Below are positions 54,503 through 64,000 of a stretch of DNA of 64,000 nucleotides, piece by piece. The number at the start of each line of letters is the position of its first letter. The first letter of the stretch is position 1. The translations under genes were made by a program, and so were the position numbers. Under the pieces are notes generated by a model that made no database searches, was not told the origin of the DNA, and was given only the letters and a program-made list of their open reading frames with translations. Source of the DNA: Opitutia bacterium UBA7350 (GTDB lineage: Bacteria; Verrucomicrobiota; Verrucomicrobiia; Opitutales; Coraliomargaritaceae); the NCBI GenBank assembly GCA_949524905.1, contig CATINC010000007.1, positions 1 through 64,000 of the forward strand, in the 5' to 3' direction.

Positions 54503-55069
54503 ATGGGTCGAAATTCCATACATAAATTAAAGCGCCCGCCGCGCTACTCTCAGGGCGCATCGGTCGTACATCTTGAAAAAGAAGACGATCTTTTTGACCT
54601 GCTCGAACGCACTGAGAACCCGCTCCTATTGATTCTTGAAGGCGTGCAAGATCCACACAATCTCGGTGCTTGCCTACGCACCGCTTCCGGTGCCGGCGTA
54701 ACTGCCATACTTGCGCCCGTAAAGGGTTCCTGCGGCATCACTCATACCGTTCGCGATGTTTCCTGTGGCGGCGCAGACGAAGTCCCTTTTCTCAAGGTCA
54801 AAAACATCAGCGTTCTTCTGCGCAGACTCAAGGATCTTGGAGTCCAACTCGTGGGCACCTCGAACCGCAGCCAAGCTTCCCTCTTTGAAGTTGATCTCAA
54901 AGAGCCTACCGCCATCGTGCTGGGCAGTGAGGGTTGGGGCATTCGCAAAGTCACCGGCGAATTGTGCGACCATCTCGTTAATATTCCCATGGCTGGGAAA
55001 GTCGATTGCCTTAATGTTTCTGTATCTGCGGGTGTATGCTTGTATGAAGCCGTCCGCCAGCGACTCTAG
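54503..55069 (+). CDS. SpoU/TrmH-family RNA 2'-O-methyltransferase, RlmB-like
   Basis: 188 aa. The SPOUT core is very close to RlmB: LEGVQDPHNLGACLRTASG (motif 1), IVLGSEGWGIRK (motif 2), and IPMAGKVDCLNVSVSAGVCLYEAV (given here in parts: IPMAGKV, LNVSVSAG, LYEAVRQRL; motif 3). RlmB of E. coli (about 243 aa) has an N-terminal L30e-like substrate domain; here it is lacking, leaving only about 35 residues before the catalytic domain. It could methylate 23S rRNA G2251 in another way or act on another RNA. Confidence 0.9.
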   Translation: MGRNSIHKLKRPPRYSQGASVVHLEKEDDLFDLLERTENPLLLILEGVQDPHNLGACLRTASGAGVTAILAPVKGSCGITHTVRDVSCGGADEVPFLKVKNISVLLRRLKDLGVQLVGTSNRSQASLFEVDLKEPTAIVLGSEGWGIRKVTGELCDHLVNIPMAGKVDCLNVSVSAGVCLYEAVRQRL

Positions 55070-55130
55070 CTTCGTTTTTCCTTTACCCCTTGAGCGCTTG
55101 TCGCAAGGTTACTGACTCACTTTGCCAGCC

Positions 55131-56312
55131 ATGAGTCTCGTCGAAACAATCCGCAGTCAAACCGATACTATCATCGGCGAATCTGAACTGGAAGACCGCC
55201 TCCATGGCAACCGCCCACTGCGGATTAAGTTGGGCGTAGATCCCACCCGCCCCGACCTCACTTTTGGCCATCTCGTTGTCTTCAATAAACTACGTCAATT
55301 TCAAGTGATGGGCCACGAAGCGATCCTAATCATTGGAGACTTTACCACCCTTATTGGAGACCCCTCTGGGCGCTCCTCCTCGCGACCTCAACTGACTCGC
55401 GAAGCAATCCAAGCCAATGCCGAAACCTACCTCGAGCAGGCTTACAAAGTGCTCGACCGTGAAAAAACGATTGTTCACTACAACAGCGAATGGTTTGACG
55501 AAATGAACTTTGAGGACTGCCTCAAACTAGCACGCAAGATGACCGTTGCTCGCATGCTAGAGCGCGATGATTTTTCCAAGCGCTATGCAGGCAATACTCC
55601 CATTTCCATCATAGAATTCCTCTACCCACTTATTCAAGGATACGACTCCCTCATAATCAATGCCGACGTTGAAATAGGAGGCACCGACCAACTCTTTAAT
55701 ATGCTCGTTGGTCGCACACTGCAAAAAGATGCCGGGAAACAAGAACAGGCCGTTATCACAATGCCGCTTTTAGTTGGACTCGATGGCTCCATGAAAATGT
55801 CGAAGAGCGCAGACAATTACATCGCCTTCACTGACAGTGCTAAAGATATGTTTGGAAAAATCATGTCGATCCCCGATGAAACCATGTGGGATTACTACAA
55901 ACTTCTCCTAGGGTTCGGTGAAGACCGAATTGATGCACTAAAATCCAGGCACCCAATGGATGCCAAAAAGAATTTAGCCTCTGCCCTGGTCGGTCAATTT
56001 CACTCCATGGAAAAAGCTCGCCATGAGCTACAACAATTTGAGCAGGTCTTTTCTAAAAACAAACTTCCCGATAATATGCCAACCTTCGCTTGGAGCGACC
56101 TCTTACCCGATGTGGAGAGTAACTCACTCGTCAATGTGATGGCAGCCTCTGAACTTTTTGAAAGCAAAGGTGCTATTCGGCGACTCCTAGAACAGGGCGG
56201 CGTTAAATTTGACGGTGAAAAACAAACCGACCCAAATTACTCCATCGCACGCCCGAATGAGGCACGGGTGATTCAAGCAGGAAAACGAATTTTCTTCAAA
56301 ATAACTCCATAA
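55131..56312 (+). CDS. tyrS: Tyrosyl-tRNA synthetase
   Basis: 393 aa from ATG (MSLVETIRSQ); an upstream TTG could add three residues. The class I signature is GVDPTRPDLTFGHL (HIGH variant, ends near 44) and MKMSKSADN (KMSKS at 222-226). A C-terminal S4-like RNA-binding domain (LLEQGGVKFDGEKQTD) is visible. The HIGH region PTRPDLTFGH points to the TyrZ/TyrS2 subgroup. Confidence 0.94.
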   Translation: MSLVETIRSQTDTIIGESELEDRLHGNRPLRIKLGVDPTRPDLTFGHLVVFNKLRQFQVMGHEAILIIGDFTTLIGDPSGRSSSRPQLTREAIQANAETYLEQAYKVLDREKTIVHYNSEWFDEMNFEDCLKLARKMTVARMLERDDFSKRYAGNTPISIIEFLYPLIQGYDSLIINADVEIGGTDQLFNMLVGRTLQKDAGKQEQAVITMPLLVGLDGSMKMSKSADNYIAFTDSAKDMFGKIMSIPDETMWDYYKLLLGFGEDRIDALKSRHPMDAKKNLASALVGQFHSMEKARHELQQFEQVFSKNKLPDNMPTFAWSDLLPDVESNSLVNVMAASELFESKGAIRRLLEQGGVKFDGEKQTDPNYSIARPNEARVIQAGKRIFFKITP

Positions 56313-56332
56313 ACCAAAAACATATTCATAAA

Positions 56333-56806
56333 ATGGCAATCGCAGCTAATACACCCGCCCCGGACTTCACCCTTAAAACAAAAAACGCCAAGGGTCTCCA
56401 CGATGTGAGCCTTTCTGAAAACTATGGTAAAAAGAAAACCGTGCTCCTCTTTTTCCCGCTCGCATTTACCAGCGTTTGCATGGAAGAAATGTGTGCCGTT
56501 AACAACGGCCTCAATGAATACGCCGATTTAAACGCTGCTGTCTACGGCATCTCAGTCGATAGCCCCTTCGTCCTTGAAAAAATGGCGGAAGTAGACGGAC
56601 TCCAGTTTCCCTTGCTCAGTGATTTCAATAAAGACGTCGCAACGGCATACGATGTGCTTTACCCTGATTTACTTGGGTTCAAGGGCGTAGCCAAACGATC
56701 CGCCTTCGTCGTCGATGAAACCGGCAAAATCATCTATGCTGAATCCTCTGATGATCCCAAACAACTTCCTAACTTTGATGCCATTAAGGCCATCCTTAAA
56801 TCATAA
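56333..56806 (+). CDS. Peroxiredoxin (AhpC/TSA, AhpE-like)
   Basis: 157 aa. Peroxidatic Cys49 in FPLAFTSVCMEEMC; a second Cys54 follows and may be resolving. Thr is in the usual place three residues before Cys (FTSVC). It reduces peroxides using a thiol partner. Lies 20 bases after tyrS and 42 before acnA. Confidence 0.92.
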   Translation: MAIAANTPAPDFTLKTKNAKGLHDVSLSENYGKKKTVLLFFPLAFTSVCMEEMCAVNNGLNEYADLNAAVYGISVDSPFVLEKMAEVDGLQFPLLSDFNKDVATAYDVLYPDLLGFKGVAKRSAFVVDETGKIIYAESSDDPKQLPNFDAIKAILKS

Positions 56807-56848
56807 TAACTCAGTCTTCCAGAGCTATATAAAACGACCGTACAATCA

Positions 56849-59593
56849 ATGACCCGCACGAACGATCCCTTCAACGTCCTCCAAGAACTCAATGGCAAGC
56901 ACTTCTATAGTCTGCCTGCGCTTCAACGTCAGGCAGGATTTGAAGACATTGACAAACTACCTGTCAGCATTCGAATCGTACTCGAATCCGTACTGCGCAA
57001 CTGTGACGGCAAACGCATCGTCAAAGAAGACGTAGAAGCACTTGCAAAGTGGAATCCTGACAATGTCGGCAACAAAGAAATCCCCTTCGTCGTTTCCCGG
57101 GTCGTACTTCAAGATTTTACAGGTGTGCCGCTTCTGGTCGACCTCGCCGCGATGCGCGACGCCGTCCAAGCCATTGGTTCTGACCCGGCAAAAATTGAAC
57201 CGCTTGTGCCTGTTGATCTCGTGGTCGACCACTCCGTGCAAGTCGACCGCTCCGGTTCTGCTAACGCATTCCTTGAAAACCTGAAAATTGAATTTGCTCG
57301 TAATAAAGAACGCTACCAATTCCTCAAGTGGGGTCAGCAGGCGTTTGAAACCTTCAGTGTCGTTCCCCCTGCCATTGGAATCGTCCACCAAGTCAATTTG
57401 GAATACCTTGCTCGCGTGGTCTTTGAACGCGACGGCCTTCTGTATCCCGATACCCTTGTAGGCACGGACTCCCACACCACCATGATCAACGGACTCGGTA
57501 TTGTCGGTTGGGGCGTAGGCGGCATCGAGGCTGAATCCGGCATGCTGGGGCAACCCGTATATTTTAAAACCCCAGAAGTTATTGGCGTTCACCTCTCCGG
57601 AGAGCTTCCAGAAGGCGCGACCGCCACCGACCTCACCCTTCGCATCACCGAAATGCTCCGCGCCGAGAAAGTCGTCGGTAAATTTGTTGAATTCTACGGC
57701 GAAGGGGCGGCCCGCCTGAGTCTAGCAGACCGAGCAACGGTCGCCAACATGGCCCCAGAGTACGGCGCCACCATGGGCTTCTTCCCAGTAGATGAAAAGT
57801 CTCTAGATTACCTTCGCCTCACTGGACGTAGCGAGTCTGATATCCAGCGCGTTGAAGATTACTACCGCGCCCAAAACTTATTTGGGATTCCCCGTACCGG
57901 AGAAATCAAATACAGCAAATCACTCGACCTCGACATCAGCACTATTGTGCCCTGTGTCGCAGGACCTAAACGACCACAAGATCGCATTGAGGTGCCCGTA
58001 CTCAAAAAACGCTTTAAACAACTTATGGAAATGCCGGTTGCAGAAGGTGGCTTTGGTATGCCCGCTGCAGACCACCTAAAGAAAGTTCGCGTCGCAGCGC
58101 CCATTGCTGCCGGTGGACGCGATGCCGACGCAGCACCCGTCGCAGTAGCCGCAGAAACCCTACCTGAAATTGCACACGGCCAAGTTCTTATCGCGGCAAT
58201 CACGAGTTGTACCAACACCTCGAACCCCTCCGTTATGATTGCCGCCGGACTGGTAGCTCGCAAAGCACGCGAAAAAGGACTGAGTGTCAACTCGCTCGTC
58301 AAAACCTCACTCGGCCCAGGCTCTCGAGTCGTAACAGATTACCTCGAAGCCACCGACCTACAAAAAGATCTAGATGCTCTTGGCTTCAATCTCGTGGGTT
58401 ATGGTTGCACCACCTGCATTGGCAACTCCGGCCCGCTTGATCCTGCGATTGAATCTGCTCTAAAAGAAGGCGAACTCGTTGGAGCCTCCGTGCTCTCGGG
58501 TAACCGAAATTTTGAAGCTCGTGTGCACGGTGCAATAAAATCTAATTTTCTCATGTCCCCGCCACTTGTGGTGGCATATGCCCTTGCCGGCACCGTCAAT
58601 ATTGACCTCACCAACGACCCGCTTGGAGTAGACCCCGACGGCCAGCCTGTTTATCTAAAAGATATCTGGCCCTCAAATGACGAAGTAGAAACCCTGGTGC
58701 TATCCGGCCTTAAACCTGAAATGTTTCAAAGTAAATATGGCAACCTCGCCGGCGCCAATCCCGAGTGGAACGAAGTTCAGTCCAGTACTGGAGACAATTA
58801 TCAATGGGACGATGACTCCACTTACATCCAAAACCCGCCGTTTTTTGAGTCATTTGGCCTAGAGGCAGGCACCATTACCGACCTAAACGACCTTCGACCC
58901 CTCGCCATCGTGGGCGACTCCATCACCACTGACCACATCTCCCCAGCGGGTGCAATCAAGGAAGACGGCCCAGCAGGCCGCTACTTAAAAGAACACGGTG
59001 TCGCCAAAAAAGACTTTAACAGCTTCGGCTCTCGACGTGGTAATGACCGCATCATGACGCGCGGCACCTTTGCCAATGTCCGTTTTAAAAATAAAATGGC
59101 CGAAGGTAAAGAAGGTGGCTTCACACAACTCATGCCGGAAGCCACTCCCATGGATATCCACGACGCCTGTCTAACTTATCGCGAGCGCGGTGAAGGCCTC
59201 ATTGTGATTGCTGGCGAAGATTACGGCATGGGTAGCTCGCGAGATTGGGCCGCTAAAGGCACCGCCCTCCTTGGCGTGAAAGCCGTCGTCGCCAAAAGCT
59301 TTGAACGTATTCATCGGAGTAACCTTATCGGAATGGGCGTCCTCCCACTGCAATTTCCCGAAGGAGTCGACGATAGCTCCCTCGGACTAAACGGCACCGA
59401 AACCTTCTCTATAAACGAACTCAGCGACTCCATCAAACCCGGACAGACGCTTCCGCTCACCATTCAACGCACCGACGGCAATTCTGAAACCATCGATTTA
59501 GTTCTCCGTATCGATACCAATATTGAAATCGAGTACTACCGACACGGAGGCATCTTACCCTTCGTCCTGCGCGACATCATTGCGGCATCGTAA
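56849..59593 (+). CDS. acnA: Aconitate hydratase A
   Basis: 914 aa, full length. [4Fe-4S] ligands are the Cys in [14 protein letters not shown] and the pair in [13 protein letters not shown]; substrate motifs include [14 protein letters not shown] near 205 and a C-terminal swivel with [16 protein letters not shown]. Catalyses citrate-isocitrate isomerisation in the TCA cycle. Followed 19 bases later by a STAS protein. Confidence 0.97.
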   Translation: MTRTNDPFNVLQELNGKHFYSLPALQRQAGFEDIDKLPVSIRIVLESVLRNCDGKRIVKEDVEALAKWNPDNVGNKEIPFVVSRVVLQDFTGVPLLVDLAAMRDAVQAIGSDPAKIEPLVPVDLVVDHSVQVDRSGSANAFLENLKIEFARNKERYQFLKWGQQAFETFSVVPPAIGIVHQVNLEYLARVVFERDGLLYPDTLVGTDSHTTMINGLGIVGWGVGGIEAESGMLGQPVYFKTPEVIGVHLSGELPEGATATDLTLRITEMLRAEKVVGKFVEFYGEGAARLSLADRATVANMAPEYGATMGFFPVDEKSLDYLRLTGRSESDIQRVEDYYRAQNLFGIPRTGEIKYSKSLDLDISTIVPCVAGPKRPQDRIEVPVLKKRFKQLMEMPVAEGGFGMPAADHLKKVRVAAPIAAGGRDADAAPVAVAAETLPEIAHGQVLIAAITSCTNTSNPSVMIAAGLVARKAREKGLSVNSLVKTSLGPGSRVVTDYLEATDLQKDLDALGFNLVGYGCTTCIGNSGPLDPAIESALKEGELVGASVLSGNRNFEARVHGAIKSNFLMSPPLVVAYALAGTVNIDLTNDPLGVDPDGQPVYLKDIWPSNDEVETLVLSGLKPEMFQSKYGNLAGANPEWNEVQSSTGDNYQWDDDSTYIQNPPFFESFGLEAGTITDLNDLRPLAIVGDSITTDHISPAGAIKEDGPAGRYLKEHGVAKKDFNSFGSRRGNDRIMTRGTFANVRFKNKMAEGKEGGFTQLMPEATPMDIHDACLTYRERGEGLIVIAGEDYGMGSSRDWAAKGTALLGVKAVVAKSFERIHRSNLIGMGVLPLQFPEGVDDSSLGLNGTETFSINELSDSIKPGQTLPLTIQRTDGNSETIDLVLRIDTNIEIEYYRHGGILPFVLRDIIAAS

Positions 59594-59612
59594 CTCAAAT
59601 AAGCCCTTCAAT

Positions 59613-60116
59613 ATGAGCGACCCTCGACAGCCGACTTTTCTTGTCTGCCCCTATAAAGACACCGTTACCGTGCGCATTTTGGGAAAAGCCAACTACCTCA
59701 ATAGTGGAAACTTCCGAGATTTTATCGATGAGATGCTGAGCAAAGAATACCGTCGATTTATCTTCGACCTCGAAGCTTGCCGTGGCATGGACTCAACGTT
59801 TCTCGGCATTCTCGCCGGATTAGCAATCGAACTACGTGATGAAGAACCCTTTGGCACCCTTTTACTGTGTAAGCTCAATCCCAGCATCAAGGAACTACTC
59901 CGTAACTTAGGCCTCGATACCATGCTCAGCATCGACAGTGAGCTTTGCTGCGATAGCGATAGCAACAACGAATTTACTCAACTGAATAACAAAGAAATCG
60001 AGGACGCCCGAAAGGTACTCGAAGCCCATGAAAACCTTGTGGTTGCCAACCAAGACAACAAAGCACAATTTGAAGATGTCATCTCCTTCCTACGCAATCA
60101 GATAAAGCGAGATTGA
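59613..60116 (+). CDS. STAS-domain protein (anti-sigma-factor antagonist-like)
   Basis: 167 aa from ATG ([10 protein letters not shown]); a longer in-frame start at 59523 lies in acnA and is rejected. The STAS fold is at about 10-110; Ser61 in [13 protein letters not shown] sits at the phosphorylation site of SpoIIAA/RsbV proteins. A 60-residue C-terminal part ends in a coiled coil-like helix, unlike plain RsbV. Partner kinase or anti-sigma gene is not present. Its place between acnA and mreB may be chance. Confidence 0.85.
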   Translation: MSDPRQPTFLVCPYKDTVTVRILGKANYLNSGNFRDFIDEMLSKEYRRFIFDLEACRGMDSTFLGILAGLAIELRDEEPFGTLLLCKLNPSIKELLRNLGLDTMLSIDSELCCDSDSNNEFTQLNNKEIEDARKVLEAHENLVVANQDNKAQFEDVISFLRNQIKRD

Positions 60117-60210
60117 TCTCCATATCCATAATAATTTGACTTTGGGTTTCTTTCTTGGAAAAACTACCACATTATACCCAAAATTTCATAATATTTTCAC
60201 TTTCAACAAC

Positions 60211-61233
60211 GTGCTAGGACTCCTCTCCAACGACATCGGCATCGACCTCGGAACCGCAAATACGCTTGTTTTTGCCAAGGATAAAGGGATTGTTTTGAGC
60301 GAACCCAGCGTGGTGGCTGTTTACACCTCTACTAAAAAAGTCTGCGCCGTTGGCTCAGAGGCAAAAAAAATGCTTGGGCGCACCCCGGGTAACATCACCG
60401 CAATCAGGCCCATGAAAGACGGCGTCATTGCCGATTTCGAAATCACAGAAGCTATGCTTCGCTATTTCATCAACAAGGTGAATCGGAAGAAAACTTTCAT
60501 CGCACCTCGTATTGTTGTCGCAGTCCCCTCAGGGATCACCGAAGTTGAACGACGAGCAGTTAAAGATTCCGCCATTCGTGCAGGCGCCCGTGACGTTGTT
60601 TTAATTGAAGAACCCATGGCCGCGGCAATCGGTGTTGGACTTCCGATCGACGAACCCGCCGCTAATATGATTGTCGACATCGGGGGCGGCACCACTGAGG
60701 TTGCCATCATCTCCCTTGCCGGTGTAGTTTATACAAAAAGCATTCGGGTTGGTGGAGACGAAATCGACAACGCTATCATCAACTACCTCAAGCGCGCTTA
60801 CAACCTCATGATTGGTGAACGCACCGCCGAAGAAATCAAAATTCGCGCCGGGTCTGCATTTAAACTAGAAGAAGAAATTTCCATGGATGTTCGCGGACGT
60901 GACTCTGTCGCTGGCCTTCCTAAGACGATAAGCATTACCTCTGTAGAGATTCGCGAAGCCCTTGCAGACACCATTGCCTCGATTGTTGAGTTGGTGCGCA
61001 ATGCCCTTGAGCGCTGTCCCCCCGAACTCTCTGCCGATTTGGTAAACCGCGGCTTTGTGCTTGCAGGTGGAGGTGCGATGATCCGAGGCCTTGACCAGCA
61101 ACTCAGCGATGCCACCGGTCTTCCCGTTATCATTGCAGACGATCCCTTGAGTGCGGTTGCCAACGGCACCGGTCTAGTCCTCCAGGAGTTAGCCTTTCTT
61201 TTGAAAGACCTCGCAGGTAACCCTAAAAACTAA
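60211..61233 (+). CDS. mreB: Rod-shape determining protein MreB
   Basis: 340 aa from GTG giving (M)[19 protein letters not shown], the usual MreB N-terminus; an earlier TTG (60136) adds 25 unrelated residues. Actin motifs are [11 protein letters not shown] (phosphate-1), [16 protein letters not shown] (phosphate-2) and [15 protein letters not shown] (adenosine). It polymerises under the membrane to direct wall growth. First gene of the mreB-mreC-mreD-PBP2 operon. Confidence 0.95.
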   Translation: MLGLLSNDIGIDLGTANTLVFAKDKGIVLSEPSVVAVYTSTKKVCAVGSEAKKMLGRTPGNITAIRPMKDGVIADFEITEAMLRYFINKVNRKKTFIAPRIVVAVPSGITEVERRAVKDSAIRAGARDVVLIEEPMAAAIGVGLPIDEPAANMIVDIGGGTTEVAIISLAGVVYTKSIRVGGDEIDNAIINYLKRAYNLMIGERTAEEIKIRAGSAFKLEEEISMDVRGRDSVAGLPKTISITSVEIREALADTIASIVELVRNALERCPPELSADLVNRGFVLAGGGAMIRGLDQQLSDATGLPVIIADDPLSAVANGTGLVLQELAFLLKDLAGNPKN

Positions 61234-61242
61234 CTCTGTGCC

Positions 61243-62094
61243 GTGGCGAAACTGCGCCTCGATAGACTGAAACCCCTCGTCGCCCTGGCGGCCTTCCTTT
61301 TTCTTTGGTGGATCCTCCCCGCTGCCGTGAAAAGTTTCACTCGTCTCAATTTATCTGAATTCCACGCACCAGCTTGGCTGATTACTGATAAAATTGACCA
61401 GTTGTCAAATTTTTGGGCTGCCCGTAACCACTCAAAAATTGAACTCCTTGAGGCGGGTCGTGACCTCGCTCGCACGAATGCGCGCTACCAAATCCTAGCT
61501 CAACGATACCAAAACCTAGAGAAAGAAATCGAGCGCTTAGAAAGCCTACTCGACCTCCCCCCCCAGCAGGAATACCACCATGAAATTGCTAGAGTCGTTC
61601 GACGTGACCTCAACGCCTGGTGGCAAGAAATTATTATCCGCAAGGGTCGTGATTACGAAATTCCCATAGGTGCCGCCGTTATTTTTTCTGGAGGTATTGT
61701 GGGTCGGGTCATTGAAGTCAATGCCTATAGCAGCAGAGTTGAACTCATATCGAGTCCGCGCTTTAGGATGGCTGCTAGCTTTGATGGAGACTCTCGACCG
61801 GTAGTTTATCAAGGCCGCATCCAGTCCGGATTTGTTGCTCCCCGCGGTGAAGTTAGCGATGTGCCCCAGGACTTAATGACCACCAGCCGCAAGCCACTCA
61901 GCCTGGTTTCCAACCAACTTGGCGGAACCTTCCCTGCGGGACTAAAAATTGGCACCGTACCGTGGCTAGCCCCCGGCAGCACCGGAATCTTCCAGACTGG
62001 CGCCGTGGAACTTGATAAACGACTTCATGAACTTAAAGAAGTCACGGTCCTCATTCCACTCATCTTACCAGAAAATGTAGCCCATGCTAATTGA
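61243..62094 (+). CDS. mreC: Rod-shape determining protein MreC
   Basis: 283 aa from GTG. TM helix at about 13-30, coiled coil at about 68-105, then the beta-barrel pair with RDLNAWWQEIIIRKG, AVIFSGGIVGRVIEV and FVAPRGEVSDVPQ. MreC is a periplasmic scaffold that activates PBP2. Starts 9 bases after mreB; overlaps mreD by 11 bases. Confidence 0.94.
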   Translation: MAKLRLDRLKPLVALAAFLFLWWILPAAVKSFTRLNLSEFHAPAWLITDKIDQLSNFWAARNHSKIELLEAGRDLARTNARYQILAQRYQNLEKEIERLESLLDLPPQQEYHHEIARVVRRDLNAWWQEIIIRKGRDYEIPIGAAVIFSGGIVGRVIEVNAYSSRVELISSPRFRMAASFDGDSRPVVYQGRIQSGFVAPRGEVSDVPQDLMTTSRKPLSLVSNQLGGTFPAGLKIGTVPWLAPGSTGIFQTGAVELDKRLHELKEVTVLIPLILPENVAHAN

Positions 62095-62614
62095 CGCCCG
62101 TACCTTTATTTTCCTTGGAGCCAATATCCTCCTTTTCTACCTAAGTCAGTTGGTAAACCACGGCATTGTCGATGCAGGCATCTATCTATTCTTACTGGGA
62201 CCGATGCCGGTTATGCCTGCCCTGTATCTTAGAGCACGCACCACCTTTATTTGCATGTTCCTAACTGGGCTATGGATTGATGCCGCCTGTCCCGTACCCT
62301 TCGGGTTTTTCACCCTACTCTTTGTAGGTACCGGTACTTTTATAAGCCTCATGCGTCACCGACTTCGGGCAGAACACAGCCAGCATCCCTTTATCCTCAC
62401 CCATTGCTTTAACTTGATCTGCATAATGCTCCTAAGTCTCACCAAAGGTGCCGGGCATTACCTTGTTCTGGAACTATGGATAGAAACTGCTCTTGTTGTT
62501 CTAGCTTCAAGCCTCGCTCTATGGGCGACTACACCTTGGTTTTTTCGTCTCCAACGCATGCTGATCGCAATTTTCCGCTTAGATCCTGAACCACAAGGAA
62601 TGCCCATTCGGTAA
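62084..62614 (+). CDS. mreD: Rod-shape determining protein MreD
   Basis: 176 aa with about five or six TM helices and no large loops, as in MreD. The [13 protein letters not shown] segment and the operon place support the call more than sequence. The start overlaps mreC, so translation is coupled. Confidence 0.85.
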   Translation: MLIDARTFIFLGANILLFYLSQLVNHGIVDAGIYLFLLGPMPVMPALYLRARTTFICMFLTGLWIDAACPVPFGFFTLLFVGTGTFISLMRHRLRAEHSQHPFILTHCFNLICIMLLSLTKGAGHYLVLELWIETALVVLASSLALWATTPWFFRLQRMLIAIFRLDPEPQGMPIR

Positions 62615-62621
62615 ACCCAAC

Positions 62622-64000
62622 ATGGAACCGCTTGACCATCACAAGGGCGAAAACCCAAGTATCCTATTCTTTCTCTGGTTAACCCTTGTCTTAATCGCCA
62701 TCCTCGCCATCGGTCTCGCCTGGCGACAACTCATTGACCGCGATGCATTTGAGGTGATCGAGAAGCGGCAAACCGAGCGGCGCATCCTCAAACCCGGACC
62801 ACGTGGTGATATTTACGATCGACGTGGTCGGCTGCTTGTTGGCAATCGCCCTCATTACTCTGCAGTTGTTTACTTAGACGACTTGCGCCCGGAATTCCGC
62901 TCGCAGTACTCCAAAGAACTCAAAAAAGCCCGAGCAGAAATCGAAGCGACTTACCTCACCGCCTCACCCGAAGCACGGCCCCAAACCCCTCCGCTTCCTA
63001 ATTATTATAAACTTCAATGGAAAGCTCGGCAGGAGGTTATCCAAAAATATCTCGACCAAATAAACGCCATCACCGGACGTAATGACCGCCTCACCGAGAC
63101 TCGACTTATTCGTCATTTTAATGAAAACCTTCTCCTTCCCTTGCCGCTTGTTCGAGACCTGACCCCCGATCAATACGCCCGACTGGTTGAGCAAATTCCA
63201 CCACCACCGAATTCGCCGATTCAGATTCACACCGATACTGCCCGATATTACCCCTACCACGAACTTGCCGCCCATCTACTCGGATACGTGCAAAATAAAA
63301 ACCTCGCCCCAGATGAATTTCCAAGCGACGGCATCAAGACTTTTGCTTTTCAAAAAAAAGTCGGCCGCTCCGGCCTTGAGGCTTTCTTTAATGAAACCCT
63401 CACAGGCACGACCGGCAGCGAACTATGGCGCGTCGATCCCCTTGGCTTTCAAGATACCCGGCTAGAATTGCAAGCACCTAAACAAGGCCAAGCCCTTAAC
63501 ATCAGCATCGACATTGACTTACAACGTGCCGCTGAGACCACCCTTGGTAACCGAGCCGGCGCTGCCGTTGCGATCGACATCCGCACGGGCGAAATCCTCG
63601 CCCTAGCCAGTCATCCAAACTACAATCAAAACCACCTAAGCCCCTTTATCCCTCAAAAAACTTTTGATGCAATCAATGAAGCAGGTGCTTGGCTCAACCG
63701 CGCGCTCCAACTCTCCTACCCGCCAGGCTCTACCTTTAAAATTCTCACTGCGATTGCTGGTATGCGCAACGGCAGCATCACCCTCGATACGGCTCATAAT
63801 TGCCGAGGAGTCTATCGTGTAGGAAATCGCATCTTCCGTTGCCATGCTCGTAATGGACACGGCTCTGTTCAATTAACCGATGCGATTGAGGCTAGCTGTA
63901 ATGTTTTCTTTTACGCAGAAGGTCTCGATATGGGAATCGATACCCTCAGCACAGAAGCACAACGATTTGGGTTTCACGAGAAAACCGGCATCGAAGTCCC
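62622..64000 (+). CDS. mrdA: Penicillin-binding protein 2, 3' end beyond the right edge
   Basis: 459 codons are visible and the frame is open to the edge, so the C-terminus is missing. TM helix at about 14-35, then the pedestal with [19 protein letters not shown] and a dimerisation region with [10 protein letters not shown] and [11 protein letters not shown]. Active-site Ser370-x-x-Lys373 lies in PPGSTFKI, and Ser425-Cys-Asn427 is the SxN motif. The KTG motif is beyond the edge. Transpeptidase for lateral wall growth together with MreBCD. Confidence 0.95.
   Translation, partial: MEPLDHHKGENPSILFFLWLTLVLIAILAIGLAWRQLIDRDAFEVIEKRQTERRILKPGPRGDIYDRRGRLLVGNRPHYSAVVYLDDLRPEFRSQYSKELKKARAEIEATYLTASPEARPQTPPLPNYYKLQWKARQEVIQKYLDQINAITGRNDRLTETRLIRHFNENLLLPLPLVRDLTPDQYARLVEQIPPPPNSPIQIHTDTARYYPYHELAAHLLGYVQNKNLAPDEFPSDGIKTFAFQKKVGRSGLEAFFNETLTGTTGSELWRVDPLGFQDTRLELQAPKQGQALNISIDIDLQRAAETTLGNRAGAAVAIDIRTGEILALASHPNYNQNHLSPFIPQKTFDAINEAGAWLNRALQLSYPPGSTFKILTAIAGMRNGSITLDTAHNCRGVYRVGNRIFRCHARNGHGSVQLTDAIEASCNVFFYAEGLDMGIDTLSTEAQRFGFHEKTGIEV

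Overview
The window looks like chromosome from a marine-type Verrucomicrobiota, most likely class Opitutae (Coraliomargarita/Lentimonas-like). The clues are a PEP-CTERM sorted surface protein, secreted GH29 fucosidases beside an S1 sulfatase, a pilus operon organised like the Akkermansia Amuc_1098-1102 cluster, and almost no Shine-Dalgarno sequences before start codons. This assignment is inference; the window has no rRNA. A CDS runs off each edge.

Region 1 (1-11637) is a carbohydrate-use locus that reads as a sulfated-fucan or other fucose-containing glycan utilisation cluster. It holds two homologous secreted right-handed beta-helix proteins (one cut by the left edge), a PEP-CTERM beta-solenoid protein, a LuxR-type response regulator that overlaps the first alpha-L-fucosidase gene, a second fucosidase and a lipoprotein sulfatase. 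Region 2 (11638-21609) has a tRNA-Ile2(CAU) with an integrase-like N-terminal scrap beside it, an outer-membrane beta-barrel protein, an RRM protein, an ABC exporter, HPr, and a three-gene RND efflux operon.

Region 3 (21595-43023, minus strand) carries metW and metX, a membrane-anchored subtilase, SixA, and two neighbouring sets of type IV pilus/type II secretion genes. The first set has GspC/PilP-, GspM-, GspL-, pseudopilin-, GspF-, GspE- and pilin-like genes. The second set has an Amuc_1102-position protein, a PilM-PilN fusion, an Amuc_1100/PilO-like protein, a PilP-like protein and the secretin. Between them lie an orphan histidine kinase, a UbiB-family kinase and a phasin-like protein. 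Only one ATPase, one platform protein and one secretin are visible for two apparent inner-membrane platforms, which is the most unusual system here.

Region 4 (43160-64000) is mostly housekeeping: Nudix hydrolase, recF, cysteine desulfurase, LysM lipoprotein, MDR oxidoreductase, oligopeptidase A, CPBP protease, dUTPase, an unknown basic disordered protein, murA, ruvB, a short RlmB-like methylase, tyrS, peroxiredoxin, acnA, a STAS protein, and the cell-shape operon mreB-mreC-mreD-PBP2, cut by the right edge.

Genes were assigned by reading conserved motifs, neighbours and lengths. No database search was possible, so family-level calls are firmer than substrate-level calls.
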